Source: an uncultured Clostridia bacterium (GTDB lineage: Bacteria; Bacillota; Clostridia; Christensenellales; Borkfalkiaceae). Taken from it: 56,967 nucleotides of DNA. The stretch lies in NCBI GenBank assembly GCA_947627765.1, contig CANQXA010000009.1, positions 1 through 56,967 on the forward strand, read 5' to 3'. The notes under the pieces are model-generated. The model ran no database searches, was not told the origin of the DNA, and saw only the letters and a program-made list of their open reading frames with translations. Of this stretch, positions 56,900 through 56,967 are shown one piece after another (the stretch's first letter is position 1; each line of letters opens with the position of its first letter). The position numbers and the translations under genes were made by a program.

Positions 56900-56967
56900 T
56901 TACTCCTCTTGATTTCCCTTTTTCTTTAATTCACCTACAACAAAATCAATAATTTTTTCGCTCTCCT
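56900..56967 (-). CDS. C-terminal end of a small gene upstream of the recombinase (partial)
   Basis: On the minus strand the frame reads ESEKIIDFVVGELKKKG, then NQEE and stop (TAA at 56900-56902). Its last codons contain the ribosome site of the recombinase gene, so the two were one operon. Too little is visible for a function. Confidence 0.45.
   Translation of the reverse strand, partial: ESEKIIDFVVGELKKKGNQEE

Overview
The window looks like a chromosomal piece of a GC-rich member of the Clostridia/Eubacteriales (Firmicutes). The reasons are the sporulation genes (spoIIAA-spoIIAB-sigF, a spo0A homologue, a yunB homologue, a SpoIIIE/FtsK translocase), the ftsK-rimO-pgsA-cinA-recA gene order, Gram-positive style lipoprotein and membrane-anchored secreted proteins, strong Shine-Dalgarno sites and TTGACA-N17-TATAAT promoters. 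No species is named; this is inference from gene content.

Layout. 1-4479 (minus strand) is the packaging and head module of a prophage or prophage relic: large terminase, a small protein, portal, scaffold and a capsid gene cut by the window edge. 4533-9493 holds two single-pass membrane proteins that appear to be leaderless, a conserved sigma-like small protein on the other strand, and a GH43 glycosidase. 9586-14482 is housekeeping: murG, yunB, an IMPACT-family gene, tyrS, a 62-residue protein and a WYL regulator facing it across a perfect palindrome. 14585-17287 is a large repeat-containing lipoprotein. 17508-17895 is tmRNA (ssrA), whose tag peptide is unusually long and arginine-rich. 18374-20919 is a MacB-type ABC transporter. 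21099-24134 is an iron(II) uptake operon (feoA-feoA-feoB-small Cys-rich protein) whose leader has three copies of one operator-like motif. 24437-29107 holds a GH1 glucosidase, NAD synthetase and recA. 29153-36658 holds cinA, pgsA, rimO, a SpoIIIE/FtsK protein with three different tandem repeats in its linker, and a Spo0A homologue that lacks the usual phosphate-accepting aspartate. 36977-48177 holds an ABC-F protein, a DUF368 lipid transporter, a GNAT-like protein, an operon of GH3, GH13 and M4 metalloprotease, and an M18 aminopeptidase. 48265-52069 is a heterodimeric ABC exporter. 52237-53707 is the sigF operon.

From about 53926 the character changes. A strong promoter reads into fragments of a tRNA-Pro gene and then one intact tRNA-Pro. 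Behind the tRNA lies an AT-rich island (54245-56967) of broken genes: a frameshifted DUF262 protein, an IS3-family transposase remnant and a serine recombinase with a nonsense and a frameshift mutation, whose C-terminal part looks as if it came from a STAND/NACHT-type defence protein.

The items I would look at first are the Spo0A homologue with Ser in place of the phosphorylated Asp and the palindromes in front of it, the Arg-rich tmRNA tag, the set of promoters placed 6-8 bases before a start codon (leaderless genes), the triple feo operator, and the tRNA-Pro/recombinase/defence-gene scar at the right end.
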